Part shown: positions 27,583 through 35,285 of the stretch, one piece after another | How positions within the stretch are numbered: position 1 is the first letter of the stretch | How the letters are laid out: each line of letters starts with the position of its first letter | Assembly: GCF_004920835.1 (NCBI RefSeq) | Contig: NZ_QFHO01000030.1 | Span: 1-52,865, forward strand | Reading direction: 5' to 3' | From: Stenotrophomonas maltophilia | GTDB lineage: Bacteria > Pseudomonadota > Gammaproteobacteria > Xanthomonadales > Xanthomonadaceae | Length of the DNA stretch: 52,865 nucleotides | Made by a program: the position numbers and the translations under genes | The notes under the pieces: model-generated | The model's database searches: none | What the model was told of the DNA's origin: nothing | What the model saw: the letters and a program-made list of their open reading frames with translations, nothing else

Positions 27583-29010
27583 ATGTCCCTGTTCCGGCGC
27601 AAGTCCCTAGATTCCGTCACCGTCCACGAAGCCGGCAGGCGCCTGGTCCCGACCCTCAGCTGGCCGCACCTGATCGCGCTGGGTATCGGCGCCATCGTCG
27701 GTACCGGCATCTACACGCTGATCGGCGTCGGCGCCAACCTGGCCGGCCCGGCGGTGCTGATCTCCTTTGCCATCGCCGGTGCGGTGTGCGCCTGCGCGGC
27801 GCTGTCCTACGCCGAACTGTCGACGATGATGCCGGCCGCAGGCAGCGCCTACACCTACAGCTACAGCGCGCTGGGCGAAGTGTTCGCCTGGGTGGTGGGC
27901 TGGAGCCTGATCCTGGAGTACTCGCTGGTGGTGAGTACGGTGGCGGTCGGCTGGTCGGGCTACTTCGTCGGCTTCCTCGAATGGGTCCACACCCAGTTCG
28001 GCTGGAACGTGCAGCTGCCTGCCTGGCTGGCTGCCGGCCCGCACGTGGAAGGCGGCATGATCAACCTGCCGGCGATCGTCATCACCTGGCTGGTGGCACT
28101 GATGCTGATGGCAGGCACCAAGGAAAGCGCCACCCTCAACGCCATCCTGGTGGTGTTCAAGCTGATCGCGCTGGCCATCTTCGTGGCCGTGGCCCTTCCC
28201 GCCTTCGACAGCAACAACCTGCAGCCGTTCATGCCGTATGGCTTTGCCAAGTCGATGGGCCCTGATGGCGTCGAGCACGGTGTGATGGCAGCAGCGGCGA
28301 TCATCTTCTTCGCCTTCTACGGCTTCGATGCGATCTCCACCGCAGCCGAGGAAACCAAGAACCCCAGCCGCGACCTGTCGATCGGCATCATCGGATCGAT
28401 GATCGGCTGCACCATCGTCTACGTGCTGGTCGCGCTGGCGGCCGTGGGTGCGATGAGCTACGCCGTGTTCGGCCACAGCGCCGAGCCGCTGGCGCTGATC
28501 ATGCGCCAGCTCGGCCACCCGACTGCAGCAATGGTGATCGGTGTGATCGCGATCATCGCCCTGCCGACCGTACTGCTGGCCTTCCTGTATGGCCAGAGCC
28601 GCATCTTCTTCGTGATGAGCCGCGATGGCCTGCTGCCGCGCGGCCTGTCCAAGGTCAACGCACGCACCGGCACGCCGGTGGCAACCACGCTGTTCACCGC
28701 CGTGGTGGTGTCGGCGCTGGCCGGCGTGGCGCGCCTGGACGAGATCGCCGCACTCGCCAACGCCGGTACCCTGGCCGCGTTCACTGCGGTGGGTATCTGC
28801 CTGGTGGTGCTGCGCCTGCGCGAACCGGACCGTGAGCGCAGCTTCCGCACGCCGTTGGCCTTCGTGGTCGGTCCGCTGGCCGCGCTGGGCTGCATCTACC
28901 TGTTCATCAGCCTGCCGCACCGCACCCAGCTGTACTTCCTGCTGTGGAACGTGGCCGGCCTGGTGCTGTACTTCCTGTACAGCCGCCGCCACGCGTTGAT
29001 CGCGAAATAA
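27583..29010 (+). CDS. APC-superfamily amino-acid permease
   Basis: About 475 residues with 12 or more membrane helices. The first, LIALGIGAIVGTGIYTLIGVGA, carries the GIGAIVGTGIF-type substrate loop of the cationic-amino-acid-transporter branch of the APC superfamily. FAFYGFDAISTAAEETKNPSRDLSIGI is another hallmark of this branch. Substrate could be arginine, lysine or branched/polar amino acids. The ATG giving MSLFRRKSLDSV was chosen because it starts a basic cytoplasmic tail typical of these proteins. Confidence 0.9.
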   Translation: MSLFRRKSLDSVTVHEAGRRLVPTLSWPHLIALGIGAIVGTGIYTLIGVGANLAGPAVLISFAIAGAVCACAALSYAELSTMMPAAGSAYTYSYSALGEVFAWVVGWSLILEYSLVVSTVAVGWSGYFVGFLEWVHTQFGWNVQLPAWLAAGPHVEGGMINLPAIVITWLVALMLMAGTKESATLNAILVVFKLIALAIFVAVALPAFDSNNLQPFMPYGFAKSMGPDGVEHGVMAAAAIIFFAFYGFDAISTAAEETKNPSRDLSIGIIGSMIGCTIVYVLVALAAVGAMSYAVFGHSAEPLALIMRQLGHPTAAMVIGVIAIIALPTVLLAFLYGQSRIFFVMSRDGLLPRGLSKVNARTGTPVATTLFTAVVVSALAGVARLDEIAALANAGTLAAFTAVGICLVVLRLREPDRERSFRTPLAFVVGPLAALGCIYLFISLPHRTQLYFLLWNVAGLVLYFLYSRRHALIAK

Positions 29011-29021
29011 ACGGATCACCG

Positions 29022-29044
29022 GTAGCGCCGGGCCATGCCCGGCG
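29022..29044 (+). repeat. SMAG-type GTAG hairpin
   Basis: GTAG followed by the stem CGCCGGGC / GCCCGGCG with a short loop. It lies between the convergent permease and dipeptidase genes. Confidence 0.82.
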
Positions 29045-29068
29045 GAATTCCGGATGCACGCAGGGCGC

Positions 29069-30310
29069 TCAGCCGCCCTGCTTTGCCGCGTAATCCTGCG
29101 CCTGACGCATCACCCGCAGCAGGTTGCCGCCCCAGATGCCGGCAATCTGCTTCTCGGTATAGCCTTTGCGCAGCAGCCACGCGGTGATCTTCGGCAGCTG
29201 GCTGACATCGGGCAGGTCGCTCAGGCCGCCGCCGCCATCCCAGTCCAGGCCGATGCCCACGTGCTCGGGACCGACCACCTTGAGGATGTGCTCGAAGTGG
29301 GCGAAGAAGTCATCCAAGCTGGCGTGGCGCACAGGATGCTCGTGATCCAGCGCCTGCTCGGCCTTGAGCAGCTGCACGCCCTGCTCGATGCCCATCCCTT
29401 CCCAGCCGCCCAGCTGCTTGCTCAGCGCTTCCTCGGCCTGCTTGCGCTCCGGCGTCTTCGCGGTGTCAATCAGGTAACCGCCATAGGCATTCACCTGGAT
29501 CACGCCGCCTGCCTTGGCCAGCTTGCGCAGACGCGCGTCATCCAGGTTGCGCGGATGGTCGTAGACCGCCTTGGCCGAACTGTGCGACAGCACGAACGGC
29601 ACCGGCATCATCGCCAACAGGTCATCGAACACGGCGTCGGAGGCGTGCGACTGGTCGATCACGATGCCCAGTTTTACTGCCTGACGCACCAGATCCTTGC
29701 CGGTCGGGCTCAGCCCCTTCCACTCCGCGCCCTTGGGGTCGGTGGCCGAATCGGCGAACTCGTTGTTGGCGAAGTGCACGGTGCTGAGCAGGCGCAGGCC
29801 GGCGCGATGGTAGAAGGACAGCAGGCTGGGATCGGCCACCAGCGGGCTGGCGTTTTCCATGCTGATGTAGACCACGCGCTTGCCGGCGCCCTTGATCCGC
29901 GCGGCGTCATCGGCGGTCAGTGCCAGCGCGAAGCGCTCGGGGTTGGCCGCCAGCATCTCGCGGATCTGCAGCAGCCGCTGCAGGCCGTGGTCGCGCTCGG
30001 CCAGGTGCGCAGCGGCACTACGGTCCCCCTGATCGGTGTAGATCGCCCAGAAACCGCCGTCCAGCGCACCTTCGACCATGCGCGGATAGTCGACCTGCGA
30101 CAGCGCGTTGCGGTCGTGGCGCTGCTCGATGTCGAAGCCGGTTCGGCCGAAATTGGCCGGCGTGTCCAAGTGGCTGTCGAGAGTGACCAGGCGCTGCTGC
30201 AGGGCCTTGGCGCGGGCCAGTTCCTGCGCACTGAACTCGATGGCGTGGGCGGACAGCGGCGCGCACAGCGCCAGAGCAAGCACGACGGACAGATGGCGCA
30301 ACGAAGGCAT
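29069..30310 (-). CDS. M19-family membrane dipeptidase, secreted
   Basis: The 413-residue protein has a signal peptide ending near AHA (about residue 23). Zinc-ligand motifs of renal-dipeptidase-like M19 enzymes are all present: LDSHLDTP (His-x-Asp), the bridging Glu of YISMENASP, DQSHASD, VLSHSSAKAV and the Asp of GIGLDWDGG. The family hydrolyses dipeptides, often with a D-residue. Location is periplasmic or outer-membrane associated. A GTAG hairpin lies at each side of the gene. Confidence 0.92.
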   Translation of the reverse strand: MPSLRHLSVVLALALCAPLSAHAIEFSAQELARAKALQQRLVTLDSHLDTPANFGRTGFDIEQRHDRNALSQVDYPRMVEGALDGGFWAIYTDQGDRSAAAHLAERDHGLQRLLQIREMLAANPERFALALTADDAARIKGAGKRVVYISMENASPLVADPSLLSFYHRAGLRLLSTVHFANNEFADSATDPKGAEWKGLSPTGKDLVRQAVKLGIVIDQSHASDAVFDDLLAMMPVPFVLSHSSAKAVYDHPRNLDDARLRKLAKAGGVIQVNAYGGYLIDTAKTPERKQAEEALSKQLGGWEGMGIEQGVQLLKAEQALDHEHPVRHASLDDFFAHFEHILKVVGPEHVGIGLDWDGGGGLSDLPDVSQLPKITAWLLRKGYTEKQIAGIWGGNLLRVMRQAQDYAAKQGG

Positions 30311-30365
30311 GGGCTCTCACCGCGAATGGGAAGAGCCCGACCATAGCGCTGCGGCCACGCATTGG

Positions 30366-30392
30366 GTAGCGCCGGGCCGCGCCCGGCGCTAC
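30366..30392. repeat. SMAG-type hairpin bounded by GTAG and CTAC
   Basis: The arms GTAGCGCCGGGC and GCCCGGCGCTAC meet around a three-base loop. It sits between rlmI and the dipeptidase gene, both on the minus strand. Confidence 0.85.
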
Positions 30393-30404
30393 GGCATCAC
30401 GCGA

Positions 30405-31574
30405 TCAGTCGACCACGCGGCAGAACACGGCCTTCAGGTAACGCGATTCCTGGACGTGGGCCATGAACGGATGGTCCGGGCCGGCGCCGGCCACCTTCAG
30501 GATCTGGATCGTACGGCCGGAGAAGTACGCCGCACGACGCAGCATGTCGAGGAACTGGTCCTCGGCCACCAGGCCGGTGCAGGAGAACGTGGCGAACAGG
30601 CCACCGGGCTTCACCACGCCCAGCGCCAGCTTGTTCATGTCCAGGTACTTCTTCAGCGCGGTGATGACCTGGTCGCGGTCGCGGGTCATCTTCGCCGGGT
30701 CCAGGATCACCACGTCGTACTGTTCGCCGCGGTTGGCAGCATCGCGCAGCCACGGGAAGATGTCGGACTGGACGAACTTCGGGCGCACGTTGTTCAGGCG
30801 CGAATTGCCCTTGGCGATCTGGATGACGTCTTCATCGATGTCGATGCCGACCACTTCCGAAGCGCCACGCGCCGCCGCATACACCGCGAAACCGCCAGTG
30901 TTGCAGCACAGGTCCAGTACGCTCTTGCCTTCCACCTGCTGGCTCAGCCACTCGCGGTTCTCACGCTGGTCGGCGAAGAAACCGGTCTTGTGGGCACCGG
31001 CCGGGTCGGCGCGGAACTTGATGCCGTACTCGGTGATCACCGACGCTTCGGTGGTGGTGTTGCCGTGGAAGTCGAAGCTCTCCTGCTTCTGCACGTGCTC
31101 GTCGGCGAAGCTGTGGAAGCGGCAACCCGGGAACTGCTCGCGCAGCGCTTCGTAGATCCATTCGCGATGGCGGAACATGCCGGCGGCGAAGAACTCGACC
31201 ACCACCAGATCGTTGTAACGGTCCACCACCAGGCCGGACAGGCCGTCGCCTTCGCTGTGCACCACGCGCCAGGCGTCGGACACCGCATCGAGCTTCAGCA
31301 CCTCACGGCGCAGCGACACGGCCTGGGCGATCTTGCGCGAGAACCAGCCGGCATCCACCGGCACGTTCTGATCGGTTTCGAGGATGCGCACGGCGATGCG
31401 CGAGTGCCCGTTGTAGAACCCGCGGCCGATGAACTCCCCGTCCACGCCGACCACGTCGACGATGGAACCGGGCTTGGGCCGGACGGTCGGCTTCTCGACC
31501 AGTTTCTGGAAGATCCACGGGTGGCTGGAACGCCACGCATTCTTGAGGCGGACAATCGGAAGGGGGGTATTCAT
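30405..31574 (-). CDS. rlmI: 23S rRNA (cytosine-C5) methyltransferase RlmI family
   Basis: The 389-residue protein starts with a PUA RNA-binding domain (about 1-75) followed by an EEHEE fold and a class I SAM methyltransferase. SAM-binding residues appear in VLDLCCNTGGFAVYAAARGA and the acidic VVGIDID. The catalytic-loop equivalents are ILDPAKM and FATFSCTGL, where the Cys would attack C5. By homology it methylates cytosine 1962 of 23S rRNA (E. coli numbering). The first residues MNTPLPIVRLKNAWRSSHPWIF are typical. Confidence 0.9.
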   Translation of the reverse strand: MNTPLPIVRLKNAWRSSHPWIFQKLVEKPTVRPKPGSIVDVVGVDGEFIGRGFYNGHSRIAVRILETDQNVPVDAGWFSRKIAQAVSLRREVLKLDAVSDAWRVVHSEGDGLSGLVVDRYNDLVVVEFFAAGMFRHREWIYEALREQFPGCRFHSFADEHVQKQESFDFHGNTTTEASVITEYGIKFRADPAGAHKTGFFADQRENREWLSQQVEGKSVLDLCCNTGGFAVYAAARGASEVVGIDIDEDVIQIAKGNSRLNNVRPKFVQSDIFPWLRDAANRGEQYDVVILDPAKMTRDRDQVITALKKYLDMNKLALGVVKPGGLFATFSCTGLVAEDQFLDMLRRAAYFSGRTIQILKVAGAGPDHPFMAHVQESRYLKAVFCRVVD

Positions 31575-31597
31575 CCACCTATTGTAAACCGGGCGCC

Positions 31598-31628
31598 GGG
31601 GTCAGATCCCCGCAGGGGCGCTGACCCC
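31598..31628. repeat. palindromic repeat, GGGGTCAGA family, copy 4
   Basis: The outer arms GGGGTCAG and CTGACCCC enclose the inner stem CCCCGCAGGGG. The element starts 23 bases upstream of the rlmI start codon, so it lies in that gene's promoter or leader. Confidence 0.8.
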
Positions 31629-31635
31629 GGCGGGT

Positions 31636-31659
31636 ATGCCAACCAAGGTTGGCATCTAC
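31636..31659 (-). repeat. SMAG-type hairpin ending in CTAC
   Basis: The stem ATGCCAACC / GGTTGGCAT with a two-base loop is followed by CTAC and then CAGAGCG. Reading on the minus strand it begins with GTAG. Confidence 0.82.
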
Positions 31660-31715
31660 CAGAGCGGGGACCCCGGTCACCCGCCATTTGACGGCGGCCC
31701 GGCCAGGCCGCAGAA

Positions 31716-31840
31716 TCGGCGCCAGAAGGGGAGTAGCTCCCAGACGTTGTCGCCGTCATTTCGAGCCCGCAGGCTCCGGTGCAACGGCAGTTCCAGCCGA
31801 CTGGAACTGCGAGCGAGACCTTCGCCGTACTGGCGAAGCT
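31716..31840 (+). ncRNA. yybP-ykoY-type (Mn2+) riboswitch upstream of the TerC-family gene
   Basis: The leader contains AAGGGGAGTAGC near its 5' end and GCGAGACCTTC near its 3' end. These are the two highly conserved loop segments that face each other in yybP-ykoY aptamers. Paired stems lie between them (GTTCCAG/CTGGAAC), and CTTCGCC/GGCGAAG follows. The class binds Mn2+ and commonly controls mntP, yebN and alx/TerC genes, exactly the gene type found 80-90 bases downstream. Boundaries are approximate because the structure was judged by eye. Confidence 0.75.
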
Positions 31841-31922
31841 CTGTCCCTGGATCCCCCTCCGATCCTCCGTTGCAGATCCTCGCCGTCCGGCCTGGCATTC
31901 ATCTTTCCAACGGACATTCCCA

Positions 31923-32885
31923 ATGCAGACGATCGGTAACGTGTGGTTGTGGGGCGGCTTCGGAGCAGTGGTGATCATCGCCCTGCTGGTCGACCTCGTA
32001 TTGATGCGCCATGGTGGACCACACAAGGTCACCTTCAAGGAGGCCTTGTGGTGGTCCATTGGCTGGGTCGCGCTGGCCCTGCTGTTCAACGCCGGCCTCT
32101 GGTACTACCTCAATGAGACCGCCGGCCAGGTCGTGGCCAACAAGGTCGGCCTCGAGTTCCTGACCGGCTACCTGGTCGAGAAGGCGCTGGCCGTCGACAA
32201 CATTTTCGTCTTCCTGATGATCATGAGCTACTTCGCGGTGCCGGAGGAGCAGCGCCAGAAGGTGCTGATCATCGGCATCCTGGGCGCGATCGTGCTGCGT
32301 ACGGTCATGATCTTCGCCGGCAGCGTGCTGATCACCCAGTTCCATTGGCTGCTCTACGTGTTCGGTGCCTTCCTGCTGTTCACCGGCTGGAAGATGTGGT
32401 TCGCCGCCGGCCAGGAGCCGGATCTGGAGGCAAACCCCGCCCTGCGCTGGATGCGCAAGCACCTGCGCCTGCTCCCGGATTACGCCGGCAACGCAATGAG
32501 CGTGAAGCGCGACGGCGTGCGTTGGTTCACCCCGCTGTTCGCGGTGCTGATCCTGATCGCGGTGACCGACGTGATCTTCGCGGTGGACAGCATCCCGGCG
32601 ATCTTCGCCATCACCACCGACCCGTTCATCGTGCTCACCTCCAACGTGTTCGCGGTGCTGGGCCTGCGCGCGATGTTCTTCCTGCTGGCTGGCATGGCCG
32701 ACCGCTTCCACCTGCTGCCGTACGGTCTGGCGCTGGTGCTGGGCTTCATCGGCATCAAGATGATGATCATCGACCTGTTCAAGATCCCGACCCCGGTGTC
32801 GCTGGGCGTGGTGGCGGTGATCATCGCCGCGACCGTGGTGCTGAGCCTGAAATACCCGCCGAAGGAAGGCTCCGGCCACGCCTGA
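31923..32885 (+). CDS. TerC-family membrane protein (Alx-like, probable Mn2+ exporter)
   Basis: The 320-residue protein has about nine membrane helices. The two conserved acidic motifs of TerC/Alx proteins are intact: EKALAVDNIFVFLMIMSYF and TDVIFAVDSIPAIFAITTDPFIVLTSN. E. coli Alx and related TerC proteins export Mn2+, and the riboswitch just upstream supports this role. The name TerC refers to tellurium resistance, but no ter operon is present. The ATG giving MQTIGNVWLWGG was chosen because it lies beyond the riboswitch; a longer reading would translate the aptamer. Confidence 0.9.
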   Translation: MQTIGNVWLWGGFGAVVIIALLVDLVLMRHGGPHKVTFKEALWWSIGWVALALLFNAGLWYYLNETAGQVVANKVGLEFLTGYLVEKALAVDNIFVFLMIMSYFAVPEEQRQKVLIIGILGAIVLRTVMIFAGSVLITQFHWLLYVFGAFLLFTGWKMWFAAGQEPDLEANPALRWMRKHLRLLPDYAGNAMSVKRDGVRWFTPLFAVLILIAVTDVIFAVDSIPAIFAITTDPFIVLTSNVFAVLGLRAMFFLLAGMADRFHLLPYGLALVLGFIGIKMMIIDLFKIPTPVSLGVVAVIIAATVVLSLKYPPKEGSGHA

Positions 32886-32890
32886 TCACG

Positions 32891-32919
32891 GCCGGCCGGC
32901 GGGATTGTCCCGCCGGCCG
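32891..32919. terminator. strong GC-rich hairpin after the TerC-family gene, possible terminator
   Basis: The arms GCCGGCGGGA and TCCCGCCGGC enclose a three-base loop and begin about ten bases after the stop codon. There is no T-run, so it may stabilise the 3' end or work with Rho rather than terminate by itself. Confidence 0.45.
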
Positions 32920-32979
32920 CACCCCACTCTCCCGCGGCGGTGGCCTTGGTTTCGCGCCAGTCACCGCCATTGCTGAGGT

Positions 32980-33750
32980 ATGAACAGCAACGCGCCCCTG
33001 CCCGCTGGCGACGCGCCAGCCCCCCGCAATGACCGCATGCGTATCCTGCGGGCGTTCAACGTCAGCCTGGCCGCGGTGCTGGTACTGATCGCCGTGTTCG
33101 CACTGCAGGGCTCGTTCGACTGGCGGCCATGGGCGGTTGCGCCACTGGAAGCGAAGGGCCTGCTTGGCCTGATCGGCGGCCCGCTGCTGCATGCCTCGGT
33201 CGAGCACATCGCCGCCAACAGCATCGCCATCCTGATCCTCGGTACCCTGGCCGGCAGCGTCTACCCCAGGGCTACTCTTCGCGCGCTGCCGCTGTTGTGG
33301 CTGGGCTCGGGGATCGGCGCGTGGATGCTCGGCAATCCGGGCAGCGTGCACCTGGGTGCCAGCGGCGTGACCCATGGCCTGATGTTCCTGCTGGCCAGCC
33401 TCGGCCTGCTGCGCCGCGACCGCGCAGCAATCGCCACCGGACTGATCGGCATGCTGTTCTACGGCGGCATGCTGATGACCATCCTGCCGCACGCCGACGG
33501 CGTGTCCTGGCAGTCGCACATGGGCGGCGCCTTCGCCGGCATCATTGCCGCGCTGCTGTTCCGCAACGCCGATCCGCTGCCGCCACGCCAGCGCTACAGC
33601 TGGGAAGACGAAGAGGACGCGGTCGAGCCGTTGTCCGACGACGAACTCGAGCCGCCGTCGCCGCAGCGCGTGCCGGTGCTGTGGCAGCCGCGCGAGGGGC
33701 AGGACTACGTGGTGATCCCGTTCCGCCGGCCGGAAGAGCCGCGCGGTTGA
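32980..33750 (+). CDS. Rhomboid-family intramembrane serine protease
   Basis: The 256-residue protein has about six membrane helices. Catalytic Ser128 is in GASG and His180 in SHMGG, and the oxyanion/water-retention motif HIAAN (His76, Asn80) is present, so the protease should be active. An N-terminal Pro/Ala-rich stretch and a long acidic C-terminal tail (DEEDAVEPLSDDELEPPSPQ) flank the core. The family cleaves membrane proteins within or near a helix. Its substrate is unknown. A promoter is not obvious; the TerC-family gene's hairpin lies about 60 bases upstream. Confidence 0.88.
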   Translation: MNSNAPLPAGDAPAPRNDRMRILRAFNVSLAAVLVLIAVFALQGSFDWRPWAVAPLEAKGLLGLIGGPLLHASVEHIAANSIAILILGTLAGSVYPRATLRALPLLWLGSGIGAWMLGNPGSVHLGASGVTHGLMFLLASLGLLRRDRAAIATGLIGMLFYGGMLMTILPHADGVSWQSHMGGAFAGIIAALLFRNADPLPPRQRYSWEDEEDAVEPLSDDELEPPSPQRVPVLWQPREGQDYVVIPFRRPEEPRG

Positions 33751-33759
33751 AACGGTGAC

Positions 33760-33790
33760 GGGGTCGGATCCCCGTAGGGGCTCCGACCCC
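33760..33790. repeat. palindromic repeat, GGGGTCAGA family, copy 5
   Basis: GGGGTCGGA and TCCGACCCC form the outer arms, with inner stem CCCCGTAGGGG. It starts nine bases after the rhomboid gene's stop. Confidence 0.82.
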
Positions 33791-33811
33791 ACCCGGCATT
33801 TTCATGACCCG

Positions 33812-33868
33812 GTAGTGGCCGACCTTGGTCGGCACTCCTGCCGTGTGCCAACCAAGGTTGGCATCTAC
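33812..33868. repeat. head-to-head pair of SMAG-type hairpins
   Basis: GTAG with the arms TGGCCGACC / GGTCGGC is followed by GTGCCAACC / GGTTGGCAT ending in CTAC. The pair is bounded by GTAG and CTAC and followed by CAGAGCG, like other copies. It ends nine bases before the glpQ stop. Confidence 0.83.
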
Positions 33869-33877
33869 CAGAGCGGG

Positions 33878-34993
33878 TCAGTTCGCCGCGTTCCCCGCCG
33901 CGCCCATCCCATCCACCGCCTGCCGGCCCAATGCCGGGTCGTCGGTGAAGAAGGCATCGATGCCGGTTGCCAGATAGGCACGCATCTCGGCGATCGAGCC
34001 TTCCGCGTTGCGCGCGTTGTCGGCGCCCCTGCGCAGGTTGCTGGCCTGGAAATGATTCTCCGGGCGGAAGGTGTACGGGATCACCATCAGGCCCACCGCA
34101 TGTGCATCCTGTACCAGCGTGGTTGGCGTCCCCAGTGCGCCCTTGGCGTCCAGCGGAATGATCGAGCGCAGTTCCGGGCCGATGCTGTCGGCGTAGACGG
34201 CGATGTCCTTCAGCCCAGACGGGGTCATCATCTGCGCGTAGGTCAGCTTGCCGCCTGCATTGACGATGTCGGCCGGCTGGGTGTCTCCCTTCCACAGCAG
34301 CTGCAGCAGGCGGATGTTGCTGCCGCGCGGGATCTTGCCGCGCAGGTAGCGCAGGTTGGCGGTCTCGAACGACTGGATGGTGACCGGGCCAACGTTGGTA
34401 TAGGCATTGCCGCGCAGCGCGGCGAGCAGCTTGTCTTCCATCGGCAGGCCGACCGACTGGAAGTAGGTCGGGTGCTTGATCTCCGGCACCAGGCCGATGC
34501 CGCGGTTGGCACGACCGGCCTGCTGCACCAGGAAGGCCAGGATCTCGTCCAGGCTGGCAATGCGGAACTGGCCGTCGTAAGCGGTGCTGCGCAATTCCGG
34601 CAGGCGCTCACGCGCGTACAGTGTCTTCAGCTCGGCCAGGGTGAAGTCTTCGGTGAACCAGCCCTCGACCTTCTGCCCGTCGATGACCTTGCTTGTCCGG
34701 CGGCTGGCGAATTCGGGATGCGAGGCGACATCGGTGGTGCCGCTGATCTCGTTCTCGTGGCGGGCCACCATCACCCCGTCCTTGGTCATCACCAGGTCCG
34801 GTTCGATGTAGTCGGCGCCATCGGCGATGGCCTGCGCATAGGCCGCCAGGGTGTGCTCGGGCAGCAGCGCGCTTGCGCCGCGATGGCCATAGACCGACAC
34901 CTTGTGCGCGGCCGGGGTGGAGGATTCAGCACTCATGGCCACCGATGGTGCCACGGCCAGCGACAACAGCAATGCACAACCCCACGACTTCAC
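33878..34993 (-). CDS. glpQ: Periplasmic glycerophosphodiester phosphodiesterase GlpQ
   Basis: The 371-residue protein has a signal peptide ending near AMSA (about residue 22). The GDPD catalytic block is intact: YGHRGASALLPEHTLAAY, DYIEPDLVMTKDGVMVARHE, which carries the two catalytic His and the metal-binding Glu/Asp/Glu. The overall length and GWFTEDFTLAELKTL match E. coli GlpQ. It hydrolyses glycerophosphodiesters to glycerol-3-phosphate and alcohol, scavenging from phospholipid breakdown. No glpT neighbour is present. Confidence 0.92.
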   Translation of the reverse strand: MKSWGCALLLSLAVAPSVAMSAESSTPAAHKVSVYGHRGASALLPEHTLAAYAQAIADGADYIEPDLVMTKDGVMVARHENEISGTTDVASHPEFASRRTSKVIDGQKVEGWFTEDFTLAELKTLYARERLPELRSTAYDGQFRIASLDEILAFLVQQAGRANRGIGLVPEIKHPTYFQSVGLPMEDKLLAALRGNAYTNVGPVTIQSFETANLRYLRGKIPRGSNIRLLQLLWKGDTQPADIVNAGGKLTYAQMMTPSGLKDIAVYADSIGPELRSIIPLDAKGALGTPTTLVQDAHAVGLMVIPYTFRPENHFQASNLRRGADNARNAEGSIAEMRAYLATGIDAFFTDDPALGRQAVDGMGAAGNAAN

Positions 34994-35061
34994 TGCGACT
35001 TCCCCAAGCGGTATGTGATGGGCGTCAGTATGCGGCGGGAATGTGACAGGTTGGGGGAGCT

Positions 35062-35091
35062 GGGGTCGGATCCCCGAAGGGGGCCCGGCCT
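35062..35091. repeat. degenerate palindromic repeat, GGGGTCAGA family, copy 6
   Basis: It starts GGGGTCGGATCCCC and has a GGGG answering arm, but the expected distal CCGACCCC is altered to CCGGCCTC. This is the only decayed copy of the family in the window and lies about 70 bases upstream of glpQ. Confidence 0.6.
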
Positions 35092-35101
35092 CATGTATCC
35101 G

Positions 35102-35183
35102 GTAGTCGCCGACCTTGGTCGGCGCTCTGCCAGCGGGCGTTCACGACCCCAGACGGCCTGTGCCAACCAAGGTTGGCACCTAC
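35102..35183. repeat. head-to-head pair of SMAG-type hairpins
   Basis: GTAG with TCGCCGACC / GGTCGGCG, then about 30 bases of spacer, then TGCCAACC / GGTTGGCA ending in CTAC and CAGAGCG. With the neighbouring copies 6 and 7 of the other family, the gap between glpQ and mnmE is almost entirely repeats. Confidence 0.83.
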
Positions 35184-35214
35184 CAGAGCGTGAGCCGCGC
35201 GATTGATCGATGAC

Positions 35215-35246
35215 GGGGTCAGAGATCCCTTCGGGGATCTGACCCC
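35215..35246. repeat. palindromic repeat, GGGGTCAGA family, copy 7
   Basis: GGGGTCAGA(G)ATCCC and GGGATCTGACCCC form a long stem with a short TTCG-containing loop. It lies about 40 bases after the mnmE stop on the minus strand and could mark the transcript end. Confidence 0.82.
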
Positions 35247-35285
35247 GAGGTGCTGCCCCAGCCGAGCATGGGCTAGGCTCTACAG

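Noticed and set aside
31923..32885. Tellurite-resistance operon member
   Set aside because: No terA, terB, terD or terE neighbours are present; the riboswitch points to manganese.
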